Origin: CAYLYM01 sp964387645
GTDB lineage: Bacteria; Calditrichota; Calditrichia; RBG-13-44-9
Assembly: GCA_964387645.1 (NCBI GenBank)
Contig: CAYLYM010000081.1
Span: 1 to 17,786 of the forward strand
DNA length: 17,786 nucleotides
Direction of reading: 5' to 3'
The notes under the pieces were generated by a model. That model was given only the letters and a program-made list of their open reading frames with translations, was not told the origin of the DNA and ran no database searches. This document shows, piece after piece, positions 8,640 to 15,564 of the stretch. Position 1 is the first letter of the stretch. Every line of letters begins with the position of its first letter. The position numbers and the translations under genes were made by a program.

Positions 8640-9125
8640 TCAGAATAAGATCCACCAAAAGAATGTTCCAATCATAATAAATGCCAGGATAATTTTGAAA
8701 AAACTTCCCGCCAACAAGCCGATGAGAGAACCCCATCCTGATTTCCATGCTTCTTTCTTTGATCTCCCTTTGAGTAATTCACCCGTGACAGCTCCCAGGA
8801 AGGGACCAACGATGAGGCCAAAAAATCCCAAAAAAATGATACCCAAAATACCACCGATAATTGATCCCCAAATGCCGGCAGAGGATGCACCAAACCTTTT
8901 TGCGCCCAGGGCTCCAGCGTAATAGTCTAACAGTATAGTTAGCCCGGTAATTATTCCCCAAAAGAGCATAGTGTTTAATCCGTAATGCTCCCAGTGTGTT
9001 GCCAGACCATAAATAACATAACCTAAATAGATGAGTGGGATACCAGGTATTACGGGGATAATCGTGCCAATGAGTCCCAACAACATGATTAAGATACTAA
9101 CTAAAAGAAATATGAATGCGATCAT
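8640..9125 (-). CDS. DUF456 family integral membrane protein
   Basis: The 161-residue protein is very hydrophobic, with four or five predicted membrane segments separated by glycine-rich turns. It matches the DUF456 pattern: an N-terminal segment G-T-I-I-P-V-I-P-G-I-P-L-I, a central L-D-Y-Y-A-G-A-L-G-A-K-R-F-G-A-S, then G-L-I-V-G-P-F-L-G-A and a G-R-S-K-K-E-A-W-K-S-G cytosolic loop. No biochemical function is established for the family that I can name. The ATG is preceded on its strand by AAAAGGC, which overlaps the end of the upstream trmH gene 15 nt away, so the two genes are probably cotranscribed. The start is well supported by length and by the signal-anchor-like first helix. Confidence 0.88.
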   Translation of the reverse strand: MIAFIFLLVSILIMLLGLIGTIIPVIPGIPLIYLGYVIYGLATHWEHYGLNTMLFWGIITGLTILLDYYAGALGAKRFGASSAGIWGSIIGGILGIIFLGFFGLIVGPFLGAVTGELLKGRSKKEAWKSGWGSLIGLLAGSFFKIILAFIMIGTFFWWILF

Positions 9126-9140
9126 TTGTTAATTTGCCTT

Positions 9141-9731
9141 TTAGTTTCGATCCACCCAGGCTTTTAACTTTTCTTTAAACCATTTATCTGTAGTTGAATT
9201 GGCTGGATACATTCCTTTAGATATTCTTTGGCGACAGGCTTCGTAAAGAATAACAGCGGTAGCCACTGAAACATTCAAACTCTCCACCATACCGAACATG
9301 GGAATATAAATGGTTTCATCAGCAATTTCGAGTACTTCCTCTGATACACCGCGATGTTCATTTCCAACAACGATAGCCGAAGGTAATGTCCAGTCGATGT
9401 CGAAAATGGATTTTGCGGTTTCCGAAATGTGGGTGGCGTATATAGTGAATCCCTTTTTTTTGAGAGTTTCATGAAGAGTAGCAGGCTCTTTATATTTTTT
9501 TATTTCAATCCATTTTTTAGCAGAGGCTGAGGATTTTTTTCCTAATTCAGGAAAAGCTTCAATAGTATATAATAGATGAACAATGTCCACTCCCACTGCA
9601 TCACACGATCGTAATATTGCGCTGACATTGTGCGGATCATGGATATTTTCGCACACTACCGTCAGGTCTCTTTGCCGATTGGACAAAACTTTTCGCATTT
9701 TTTCTAAACGGCGCTCTGAGATCATAAGCAT
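9141..9731 (-). CDS. trmH: tRNA/rRNA 2'-O-methyltransferase of the TrmH (SpoU) family
   Basis: This is a SPOUT-class S-adenosylmethionine-dependent methyltransferase that most resembles TrmH, which makes Gm18 in the tRNA D-loop. All three SpoU motifs are present in the 196-residue product. Motif 1 is N29-I-H-D-P-H-N-V-S-A-I-L-R41, with the catalytic Arg41. Motif 2 is V-V-G-N-E-H-R-G around 121-128. Motif 3 is I-P-M-F-G-M-V-E-S-L-N-V-S from 143 to 155, forming the knotted cofactor site. The C-terminal segment C-R-Q-R-I-S-K-G-M-Y-P is also TrmH-like. The start could be the ATG at 9731 or the one at 9725; neither has a strong ribosome-binding site. It heads a minus-strand pair with the DUF456 gene. 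Substrate assignment to tRNA position 18 is by homology. Confidence 0.92.
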   Translation of the reverse strand: MLMISERRLEKMRKVLSNRQRDLTVVCENIHDPHNVSAILRSCDAVGVDIVHLLYTIEAFPELGKKSSASAKKWIEIKKYKEPATLHETLKKKGFTIYATHISETAKSIFDIDWTLPSAIVVGNEHRGVSEEVLEIADETIYIPMFGMVESLNVSVATAVILYEACRQRISKGMYPANSTTDKWFKEKLKAWVDRN

Positions 9732-10008
9732 TTCTATTTTAAATCTTTACGAATCCTCTGTTAAAACAAAATAAATTAAACATACAGGTGAATTAATGAA
9801 ATGAAAAAATTGGTTTATTTAGGAATGTTATGAAATTCAAGAATGAAATTTTCGCTAAGAAGATATACTACCAATTTCTTTCTGTAAGGATACAAACTCC
9901 TTTATATTGCATAATTTAAATTTTTCCAGAAATGAAGAAAAATTTAGTTTTTTTAATTTAGAAGTCCCGGCTTTGTAAAAAAGTTTAATTAACCGGGTGA
10001 GGATAATC
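9732..10008. other. Intergenic region between two minus-strand genes
   Basis: No gene is supported. A minus-strand open frame (9855-10049) overlaps the end of the neighbouring gene and lacks a start signal. A weak hairpin, CCCGG (9966-9970) with CCGGG (9993-9997), lies just beyond the stop of the upstream minus-strand gene. It has a long loop and no T-tract, so it is at best a poor terminator. The trmH promoter must lie in this region, but I cannot place it. Confidence 0.4.
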
Positions 10009-10275
10009 TTATGTATCGTACTCGATTTTGACCATCGTCTGGCAGCCACATTTACATTTGAATTTTATGGCCTCTATTTTTCCGCCACTTTTAATAAGTT
10101 GAACTTCTGGAACCATATCGTCAATTTCATTAAACTCCACTGGTTCAATCATAGAATTGTCTTCAACTTGGCTGTTCTTTATAATGGGTCCTCTTGCTTG
10201 AAAAGAATTTTTCCTGGACAAAAAAAGATGAGCATTTCCCATGAATGGAACAAATTCCTTTTTGTTTTTCATCAT
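10009..10275 (-). CDS. Small protein of unknown function with a C-terminal CxCxC motif
   Basis: I do not recognise this gene with certainty. The product is 88 residues from the ATG at 10275, or 99 and 100 residues from upstream candidates including a GTG at 10311. The ATG at 10275 is favoured because AGGG lies 6 nt before it. The middle is acidic, with E-F-N-E-I-D-D-M-V-P-E-V. It ends in a beta-like segment K-F-K-C-K-C-G-C-Q-T-M-V-K-I-E-Y-D, a compact Cys-rich end that could bind a metal or make disulfides. Similar short C-K-C-G endings occur in uncharacterised bacterial proteins. The codons and composition look like a real gene, and the antisense frames look poorer. It is probably monocistronic. 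Confidence 0.55.
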   Translation of the reverse strand: MMKNKKEFVPFMGNAHLFLSRKNSFQARGPIIKNSQVEDNSMIEPVEFNEIDDMVPEVQLIKSGGKIEAIKFKCKCGCQTMVKIEYDT

Positions 10276-10557
10276 CAACATCCCTATTGATTTAGAAAAT
10301 ATTATCGGCACTTTTCTTGTTCATATTAGCCTATTTACAAAAAAGTTTGAAATTACTACTCTTTTGTTATTTTCCTTTTCAACTTTTTTAGAGAGAAAGA
10401 GGATGAATTTAATGCTGGACTATTGGAATGAGGCTTACAAAGCTTTAGCAAAGATCTATTGTGTAAAACAAAAAATATTTGTTTTATTTTTATTTCATGT
10501 TATATTTTTAACATAAGAAAAATACCGCAAGTAATGGTTTAAATAAAGAGGTGCAAA
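10276..10557. other. Divergent intergenic region with a possible small ORF
   Basis: This AT-rich stretch separates the minus-strand Cys-rich gene from the plus-strand exported protein and should hold both promoters. A plus-strand frame at 10403-10516, with AAAGAGG at 10396-10402, could encode a 34-residue peptide from the ATG at 10412 that ends in a hydrophobic stretch. An almost pure A/T hairpin (10465-10472 with 10478-10485) falls inside it. Neither is convincing enough to call a gene or terminator. Confidence 0.3.
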
Positions 10558-11889
10558 ATGAAGCAAATTTGCCTGGTTTTTATGGTGATTGTTTTTTGGT
10601 TCGGTTCAATATTCGCCCAGGGATTTCAGGATCCCTATCGTTACCCTGAAGAAAGCTCGATTGTTGGTGGAATTGGTATGACCTGGATAGATAACCGCCC
10701 CTATACTACTTTTACCGTGGCACCGGAAATTTCTCTGGGGAAGTTTGGTATGGGGCTTTACCTTCAATTCTTAATGGATAATCAGAATAAATTTACTCTA
10801 AGAAAAGATGAATACCAGGACGGTGCGGGTATTTTGAGAGCTATTCGTTATATAAGATATGGCCAAAAATATGATCCATTTTATGCTCGTATTGGAACCC
10901 TGGAAATGGCAATGCTGGGAAATGGATTTCTCATGTGGAATTATAATAATATTTCGAACTATGATAAACGTAAAATTGGCCTTGCACTCGGTATCGATTT
11001 AGATAAAATAGGATTTGAAACTGTAACGAATAATTTAAACCGTTTTCAACTGATTGGCGCCAATTTGTATGTCAGACCACTTCGTTTAATGAATAAACGG
11101 ATTCCGGTTTTAGATAGATTTCGCCTCTATGGGACTTTTGTGCATGATCAAGATTTGATTTCACCTGAAGATCCGGATGAAAGAAAAAGTTTAAATGCTT
11201 TTGGGCTGGGTGCAGATTTACTTTTTTTGGATTTGCCCCTACTCAAGTCTGGTATTTATTACGATTATGGAAAGTTTATCGATTATGGCAGTGGTCAGGC
11301 TGTGGGTATCAATGCCTTAATTCCTGAATTCATTGGTGCCTTTGGGATTGGTGCCAAGTTTGAAAAAAGATTTTTAAATGATCAATTTGTCCCTAATTTT
11401 TTTGGTCCTCTTTATGAGTTAGACCGAGAATTGAATAGGTATTCAAATGTTCCTGCATGGGAAGATGCCAGTCTTTATGAGTTAGACCGAGAATTGAATC
11501 CCTTTATTGCTTTAGAATTTGCCGAAAAGAATGAAGGCTATTTTGGACAACTTGCTGGATACCTCCTCCATAAAGTGCGTCTGATTGGTAGCTATCAGCG
11601 TCTTAATGGTGTAAAAGGCAGTGGTATAGTCCATTTAGAGGCATTAGCCCCCGACCTCGTTCCACGATTTGAGTTAAAAGCCTATTATGATAAAGTGGGC
11701 ATTGAAACATTTGAAGATTTTCGGACGTTGGACAGTCGTTCGTTAGCTACTTTTGAAGTTGGTTACCGTTTAAATATGTTTCTGTTACTTTCTACTGTAT
11801 ATCGATGGTACTGGGTAGAGACAGAAGAAGGAATATTTAAACCGGTGGAACGTGTGGAAACGAGAATTTCTTTTAGTGTAAGGTTTTAA
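10558..11889 (+). CDS. Exported, probably outer-membrane beta-barrel protein of unknown function
   Basis: The 443-residue product starts with a clear signal peptide (a Lys, a hydrophobic core, then Ser-Ile-Phe-Ala with cleavage after residue 20). It continues with alternating polar and hydrophobic strands rich in Tyr, Phe and Gly. It ends I-S-F-S-V-R-F, with a terminal Phe as in barrel proteins recognised by BamA. Characteristic segments are G-G-I-G-M-T-W-I-D-N-R-P-Y, I-R-Y-I-R-Y-G-Q-K-Y-D, R-I-G-T-L-E-M-A-M-L-G-N-G and L-A-L-G-I-D-L-D-K-I-G-F-E. I believe similar proteins are common in Calditrichota-like genomes, but I know no function. Residues 285-293 (LYELDRELN) recur exactly at 306-314 through a 63-bp in-frame tandem duplication. 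The ribosome-binding site AAGAGG is 6 nt before the ATG. comF follows closely. Confidence 0.82.
   Translation: MKQICLVFMVIVFWFGSIFAQGFQDPYRYPEESSIVGGIGMTWIDNRPYTTFTVAPEISLGKFGMGLYLQFLMDNQNKFTLRKDEYQDGAGILRAIRYIRYGQKYDPFYARIGTLEMAMLGNGFLMWNYNNISNYDKRKIGLALGIDLDKIGFETVTNNLNRFQLIGANLYVRPLRLMNKRIPVLDRFRLYGTFVHDQDLISPEDPDERKSLNAFGLGADLLFLDLPLLKSGIYYDYGKFIDYGSGQAVGINALIPEFIGAFGIGAKFEKRFLNDQFVPNFFGPLYELDRELNRYSNVPAWEDASLYELDRELNPFIALEFAEKNEGYFGQLAGYLLHKVRLIGSYQRLNGVKGSGIVHLEALAPDLVPRFELKAYYDKVGIETFEDFRTLDSRSLATFEVGYRLNMFLLLSTVYRWYWVETEEGIFKPVERVETRISFSVRF
11409..11499 (+). repeat. In-frame 28-bp exact direct repeat, 63-bp unit
   Basis: The same 28 bases occur at 11409-11436 and 11472-11499, exactly 63 bases (21 codons) apart. 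They encode L-Y-E-L-D-R-E-L-N twice in the exported protein. The intervening bases are not repeated further downstream, so this is a partial tandem duplication or a repeated loop motif. Confidence 0.95.
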
Positions 11890-11908
11890 AAAAATATTAT
11901 TTAACTGA

Positions 11909-12637
11909 GTGTTGCAGTCAACACCTCAACATTTTTGGAGAGAATGGTTAGAAGGTTTACTTCAGCTTATTTTTCCGCCGCTGTGTTTAGTGTGTAATGG
12001 AGTAATGGTTCAAAGCAGTGGTATTCGGCAGATATGCCAAAATTGTTTAAACAATATTGAATCCGTACCGGAAAATCTGATAAAAACCCACATTTTTGAT
12101 CGACTGGAAGAAGCTTTTCTTACTGATATATTCGTTGCAGCGGTTTTCAATCCGGTTATTCAAAAAATCATTCATCATATCAAATACCGAAAAATGAATA
12201 TTTTGGCGGTTCAGGTAGCGAAGTATTTACAACCTTTTCTTCCCAAAAGGTTTTTTGATTTGCCCATTGACCTCGCTGTACCGGTGCCGCTTCATCCGAT
12301 GAGAGAGAAAGAGCGAGGATATAATCAGAGTTTGTATATCGCCAGGGGATTTATGTGTCATTCACCAGAGATAATAGTGACACATACGCTAATTCGGGGA
12401 AGAAATACTCCATCTCAAACGCAATTAAACCGAGAGCAACGGCAAATTAATGTGAAAGATGCTTTTCAGATCAATTCTGAAAATTCGGTTAAAGGCAAAG
12501 TAATTTTGTTAGTAGATGATGTTGTGACTACCGGAGCTACTTTAAATGAATGTGCCAGAATCCTGAAAACCGCCGGAGCTAAAGAAGTTTATGCTGCGAC
12601 TTTGTCTACTCCCCTCCATCAGGAGGCTTTTGTGTAA
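11909..12637 (+). CDS. comF: ComF family amidophosphoribosyltransferase-like protein
   Basis: ComF proteins support DNA uptake and processing in naturally competent bacteria and contain a phosphoribosyltransferase fold (family knowledge). The 242-residue product has an N-terminal zinc ribbon with Cys26, Cys29, Cys43 and Cys46, then V-P-V-P-L-H-P and K-E-R-G-Y-N-Q-S, the classic ComF signature. The PRPP-binding loop VILLVDDVVTTGAT lies at residues 198-211. The start is uncertain: the frame opens with GTG at 11909 and TTG at 11912 and lacks a clear ribosome-binding site or an upstream ATG. It begins 19 nt after the exported-protein gene, so translational coupling is possible. A terminator follows at 12693. 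The specific role of this copy is not known. Confidence 0.9.
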   Translation: MLQSTPQHFWREWLEGLLQLIFPPLCLVCNGVMVQSSGIRQICQNCLNNIESVPENLIKTHIFDRLEEAFLTDIFVAAVFNPVIQKIIHHIKYRKMNILAVQVAKYLQPFLPKRFFDLPIDLAVPVPLHPMREKERGYNQSLYIARGFMCHSPEIIVTHTLIRGRNTPSQTQLNREQRQINVKDAFQINSENSVKGKVILLVDDVVTTGATLNECARILKTAGAKEVYAATLSTPLHQEAFV

Positions 12638-12972
12638 GGCGAAGTTTACATTCGAAGATTAACTCGAATTTGAAATAGCGAAAATTGTTGTTAAAGGTCG
12701 TGGTTTGACCAGGTTCTTCACGACCTTTTTAATGAAAATTTTTTTACCGGGCTGATTCTCAACTAATGATGGGAGATTAATTATTTAATACTATAATATT
12801 TAATCTTTTCTATTCTTTCATCTGAAGTGGAGCCAAGGGATGACTTTCATGTATTATTTGTCTTATTCATAAAAACAATCAGAACGTCATTACCATTTGA
12901 GTAATTTAAATTGGTGATGGATATTTACAATCCGCAATGCGCCGACGTTGCATTCATTCACCATGTTCATCC
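12638..12972. other. Convergent intergenic region with two structured segments
   Basis: No gene is supported between the comF end and the end of the minus-strand exported protein. It holds the comF terminator. Further on, AGATTAA (12774-12780) can pair with TTAATCT (12800-12806) and is followed by T-rich sequence, a weak second terminator. A more GC-rich two-tier imperfect hairpin at 12913-12962 joins GGTGATG with CATTCACC and an inner AATGC with GCATT. Confidence 0.45.
12693..12730 (+). terminator. Intrinsic terminator of comF
   Basis: The stem AAAGGTCGTG (12693-12702) pairs perfectly with CACGACCTTT (12719-12728) around a 16-nt loop and continues into a five-T tract. It begins 56 nt after the comF stop codon. 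Confidence 0.85.
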
Positions 12973-13878
12973 CTATTTATGGAATTTCTCCATTTGTTTT
13001 TGCATCATTTCTTTCATGTTTAGTTTGCGAAAGCCCGGTGGTATATTAAATAAATTGCCAGAAAGTTTTTCTCTTTGAATTTCCAGAATTTCTTCAAGGA
13101 CGATAACCTCGGGTGAAATTCGTTTGGTAATCAGATCAACTCCTTTAACCTGTCTTATGAATTCATTTTCGTCATCGACGTTTTCTTCGGCAAAATTCAT
13201 TTTACTCATAGCTTCCGACAAATTTAAGAAAGTTTCAAAAAGATCAGATTCCCCGCGAGTTATCCACATATGCGTGAACTTGCCTTCACTGTCTGTTCCT
13301 GTGAAAAGTTCGCAATCTATTCCAAGAATTTTTTTCTTTTCTCCAGTAGGTTTCATGGAAAACTGCGGTTTTTTGATTTGCGTTTCCATTTGAGCTTTGT
13401 ATTTTTCCATGAGCTCCTGGACCTGACTCTGCATGGGACTGAATGTTTCTTTGAGGTCTTCAAAAGAGGTGATCATAGCAACCTTTTCATTCCATTTGAT
13501 GGTAATAAGAATATTATTTTTCATATCGATAATATAGGACATTTTTTCTCCTTTTTCCTGGGAGTCGACACGAATCTTTTTTCCTTTGATGTATATGGTG
13601 AAAATAGATTCATCATAAGTTTCCTTTGGAACATCTTTTGGTAGAAGCTTTTTAAGTTCTTCAAAGGATTTAGAAAAAAGTTGATTTCCAAATTTCTCAA
13701 GTTCTGCTGAATCTTCCAGATTAACCCCTTCTGATTGAGGCAGTTCGAAGGTAGATATTCGTACTTCTCTTTGTACTAATTTTCCTTCGAAAACTGCACC
13801 GAATGAGGGAACACTTATTAGAAAAATTAATAAGATGAAGAAAAAATAAACTCGGTATGCGATACTTAAATTACACAT
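12973..13878 (-). CDS. Exported DUF4412-like protein of unknown function
   Basis: The 301-residue product has a signal peptide: a Tyr/Phe/Leu/Ile-rich core at residues 10-22 and a likely cut near S-F-G-A at 25-28. The mature part begins V-F-E-G-K-L-V-Q, then has a helical acidic insertion, a repeated beta pattern I-Y-I-K-G-K-K-I-R-V-D, and I-I-D-M-K-N-N-I-L-I-T. This order (kg, R-v, iiD, then a tight beta-sheet) is what I associate with DUF4412 periplasmic or outer-membrane-associated proteins, some with LolA-like folds. The C-terminal part ends in a Met/Lys-rich helix. The ribosome-binding site AAGGAG lies 6 nt before the ATG, so the start is well fixed. It faces away from the BMC operon and has no evident operon partner. 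The function is unknown and the family call is moderate. Confidence 0.72.
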   Translation of the reverse strand: MCNLSIAYRVYFFFILLIFLISVPSFGAVFEGKLVQREVRISTFELPQSEGVNLEDSAELEKFGNQLFSKSFEELKKLLPKDVPKETYDESIFTIYIKGKKIRVDSQEKGEKMSYIIDMKNNILITIKWNEKVAMITSFEDLKETFSPMQSQVQELMEKYKAQMETQIKKPQFSMKPTGEKKKILGIDCELFTGTDSEGKFTHMWITRGESDLFETFLNLSEAMSKMNFAEENVDDENEFIRQVKGVDLITKRISPEVIVLEEILEIQREKLSGNLFNIPPGFRKLNMKEMMQKQMEKFHK

Positions 13879-14610
13879 TTGGTACTCCTTTCGTTTGATA
13901 AATATTGAATTTTGTTAATGAAATCTAAATTAATAATAAGATAGTTTATTTTTAATTGCAATTTATTCTTATATAATTTTATAATTATTTGATTTTAATT
14001 ATTAGCTTTGGCATATACTTCTGATTAAAATCTTACTGCGGGTATAGTATTTCAAATTAAAAAGTTCTTAGAAATAAATTAAATATTACCACAGGGATGC
14101 GTTCTGATATTTGTTTTTTGTTATATAATCACAAGACATTGTTAATCTTTACTGACTCCCAGGTATATTTTAATTTACGTTTAGGATTATCCTATTGATG
14201 TAATAATATCAAGCTGTTCGGTTCATTGCAACTTATCATACTTCAACTATTGAAATACACCGCTATTACTGTTTTGCCAATTTCTAGCTACACATTTGCT
14301 GTAAATCGTTTATAGCGATTGATGGAGCATCAGGATATCAGGATATTAATATTGTTTAAGAAATTTCATATTCAATTTTTTATTAAATATTTCACAAATA
14401 ATATTGGAAATAAAAAGAAAATGAGCAAAAGATAAAAAGGTAATGCAGCCATTAGGCGGAGCACTCATTTCCTCCTGAAATATATTGGTTTAATTTGCTT
14501 TAATTTATAAAAATTATTCAAAAAATAGAATGTTTTTATTAATCAATGATATAAACTATTATACAGTCTGTTAACGAGAAAAATAGTTTGTTGGTTTATG
14601 AAAAAAAATC
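13879..14610. other. Long AT-rich region without a confident gene, upstream of the BMC operon
   Basis: About 730 bases separate the divergent minus-strand gene from the BMC promoter. I see no tRNA, repeat array or convincing long gene. Two small items stand out: a minus-strand 40-codon frame at 14346-14468 (listed separately) and an 8-bp tandem repeat ATCAGGAT twice at 14329-14344. The composition is more A/T-rich than the flanking genes, as expected of non-coding DNA or of decayed sequence. A regulator gene for the operator at 14642 is not present here. Confidence 0.5.
14346..14468 (-). CDS. Possible 40-residue small membrane protein
   Basis: A minus-strand frame begins with ATG at 14468 and runs 40 codons to TAA at 14346. 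AGGAGG lies on that strand only 2 nt from the ATG, which is closer than usual. The peptide starts M-S-A-P-P-N-G and contains a hydrophobic run of about 20 residues (I9 to I27) that could span a membrane, then a Lys-rich end. No homology is recognised. It could equally be chance in an A/T-rich region; ribosome-binding strength is the main argument for it. Confidence 0.22.
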   Translation of the reverse strand: MSAPPNGCITFLSFAHFLFISNIICEIFNKKLNMKFLKQY

Positions 14611-14639
14611 TTGACTATGTCAAAATTTATTTTTAAAGT
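14611..14639 (+). promoter_or_regulatory. Sigma70-like promoter of the BMC operon
   Basis: TTGACT (14611-14616) and TAAAGT (14634-14639) are separated by exactly 17 nt, matching five and four of six consensus positions. Transcription would begin near 14646, inside the palindromic operator. It lies about 170 bases upstream of the pduL start codon. This is the best promoter-like pair in the 940-base region. Confidence 0.6.
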
Positions 14640-14641
14640 AA

Positions 14642-14655
14642 CGAAAACGTTTTCG
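14642..14655 (+). promoter_or_regulatory. Perfect 14-bp palindrome, probable LacI-family operator
   Basis: The sequence CGAAAACGTTTTCG is fully self-complementary, with the central CG and flanking A/T tracts typical of LacI/GalR-family operators such as CcpA-like sites. It starts 2 nt after the -10 box, so it covers the predicted start site. A bound repressor would block open-complex formation or escape. No LacI-family gene is in the window, so the regulator is inferred. Confidence 0.65.
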
Positions 14656-14815
14656 AAATGAACAGGAGTTGGATGTGCAGGATAATCTTAGATGGTGAAT
14701 TTTATAATTGAGTTGAAGGGAACTCCGGTATTTTTCTTTTAATCAAAAGTATATGGATTTTTTAATAAAAGAAAAGTCGGAAATCTAACAAGTCATATAA
14801 ATTCTGGTTCTGTAT
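14656..14815 (+). promoter_or_regulatory. BMC operon leader with a short uORF and hairpins
   Basis: The 160-nt leader carries a 12-codon frame (14673-14711) beginning MCRIIL, preceded by AGGAG at 14664-14668 with 4-nt spacing. Its stop overlaps a small hairpin, GAGTT (14710-14714) with AACTC (14721-14725). A longer arm pairs TTTTCTTTTA (14732-14741) with TAAAAGAAAA (14766-14775), extended by CCG and CGG at the base. The pduL ATG lacks a Shine-Dalgarno sequence. Post-initiation control is possible but unproven; the uORF has no row of regulatory codons. Confidence 0.35.
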
Positions 14816-15556
14816 ATGTCGCAAATAAAAAGTTTTTACTCTTCGAAAACGGATAATTTTTCCGCCGTTAAATCCACCAGGTTGAATGATGTTGGAGATG
14901 AACTAATCCAAGTCATAGTAGAAGAAGTGGTAAAAACGCTGAAAGCGGAAAGAAAAGTTGAAAATTCAATTAAGACTTATCCCAAGATTCCACTGGGTAT
15001 TTCTAATCGGCATGTCCATCTTACTTCCGGAACTTTTGCTAAGCTCTTTGGTGCTGAAACCCCTTTTGAGTTCTACCGCGAACTCTATCAACCTGGAGAG
15101 TTTGCTTCCAAACATCTTGTAACGATTGTAGGTCCCAAAATGCGCCCCATTCAAAACGTACGTATTTTAGGTCCCTTGCGAAAATATGACCAAGTTGAAG
15201 TTTCACTAACAGATGCCATTTATCTGGGGATTAATCCTCCTATACGCAATTCAGGTGATTTGAAAGGTGCTGCTCCGCTTACTTTAATAGGGCCGAATGG
15301 TTCTATTTATTTAGAAGAATGCGCTATTATTGCTAATCGGCATATTCACATGAACAGCAAAGATGCTGAAATTTTTGGTGTAAAAAACGGAGATTATTGC
15401 CGTGTTAAAATTGGCGGAGAGAAAAGTGTCATTTTCGAAAATGTTCTGATCCGTGTCAATGATTCCTGGCGTTTACAGATTCACCTGGATACAGATGATG
15501 CGAATGCTGCTAATGTCCGCTGTGCTACTGAAGTTGAATTTTTGGGAAAGATGTAG
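14816..15556 (+). CDS. pduL: PduL-type phosphate acyltransferase (phosphotransacylase) of a BMC
   Basis: PduL transfers an acyl group between CoA and phosphate inside a BMC, giving acyl-phosphate and freeing CoA for the aldehyde dehydrogenase. The 246-residue product has both PduL repeats. The first holds I-S-N-R-H66-V-H68 and the second A-N-R-H176-I-H178-M and H223. The spacing matches the zinc ligands described for PduL. The middle has V-R-I-L-G-P-L-R and A-A-P-L-T-L-I-G-P. Residues 27-45 form an amphipathic helix D-E-L-I-Q-V-I-V-E-E-V-V-K-T-L-K, a likely encapsulation peptide, preceded by an unusual 26-residue polar extension. The ATG at 14816 has no clear ribosome-binding site, and no better in-frame start exists. 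It is the first gene of the operon, with the vertex protein 8 nt downstream. Confidence 0.93.
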   Translation: MSQIKSFYSSKTDNFSAVKSTRLNDVGDELIQVIVEEVVKTLKAERKVENSIKTYPKIPLGISNRHVHLTSGTFAKLFGAETPFEFYRELYQPGEFASKHLVTIVGPKMRPIQNVRILGPLRKYDQVEVSLTDAIYLGINPPIRNSGDLKGAAPLTLIGPNGSIYLEECAIIANRHIHMNSKDAEIFGVKNGDYCRVKIGGEKSVIFENVLIRVNDSWRLQIHLDTDDANAANVRCATEVEFLGKM

Positions 15557-15564
15557 AGGTTATC

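Noticed and set aside
9855..10049. Minus-strand 64-codon frame below the Cys-rich gene
   Set aside because: Its start region is another frame of the Cys-rich gene and there is no ribosome-binding site.
10403..10516. Plus-strand small ORF (34 residues from the ATG at 10412) with a hydrophobic end
   Set aside because: The ribosome-binding fit is modest, an A/T hairpin falls within it, and composition is like non-coding DNA. Not strong enough for a gene call.
13260..13268. Perfect DnaA-box-like TTATCCACA
   Set aside because: It is a single copy inside a coding region, where the minus strand encodes M-W-I-T-R. One match in a window of this size is not surprising, and no cluster supports an origin.
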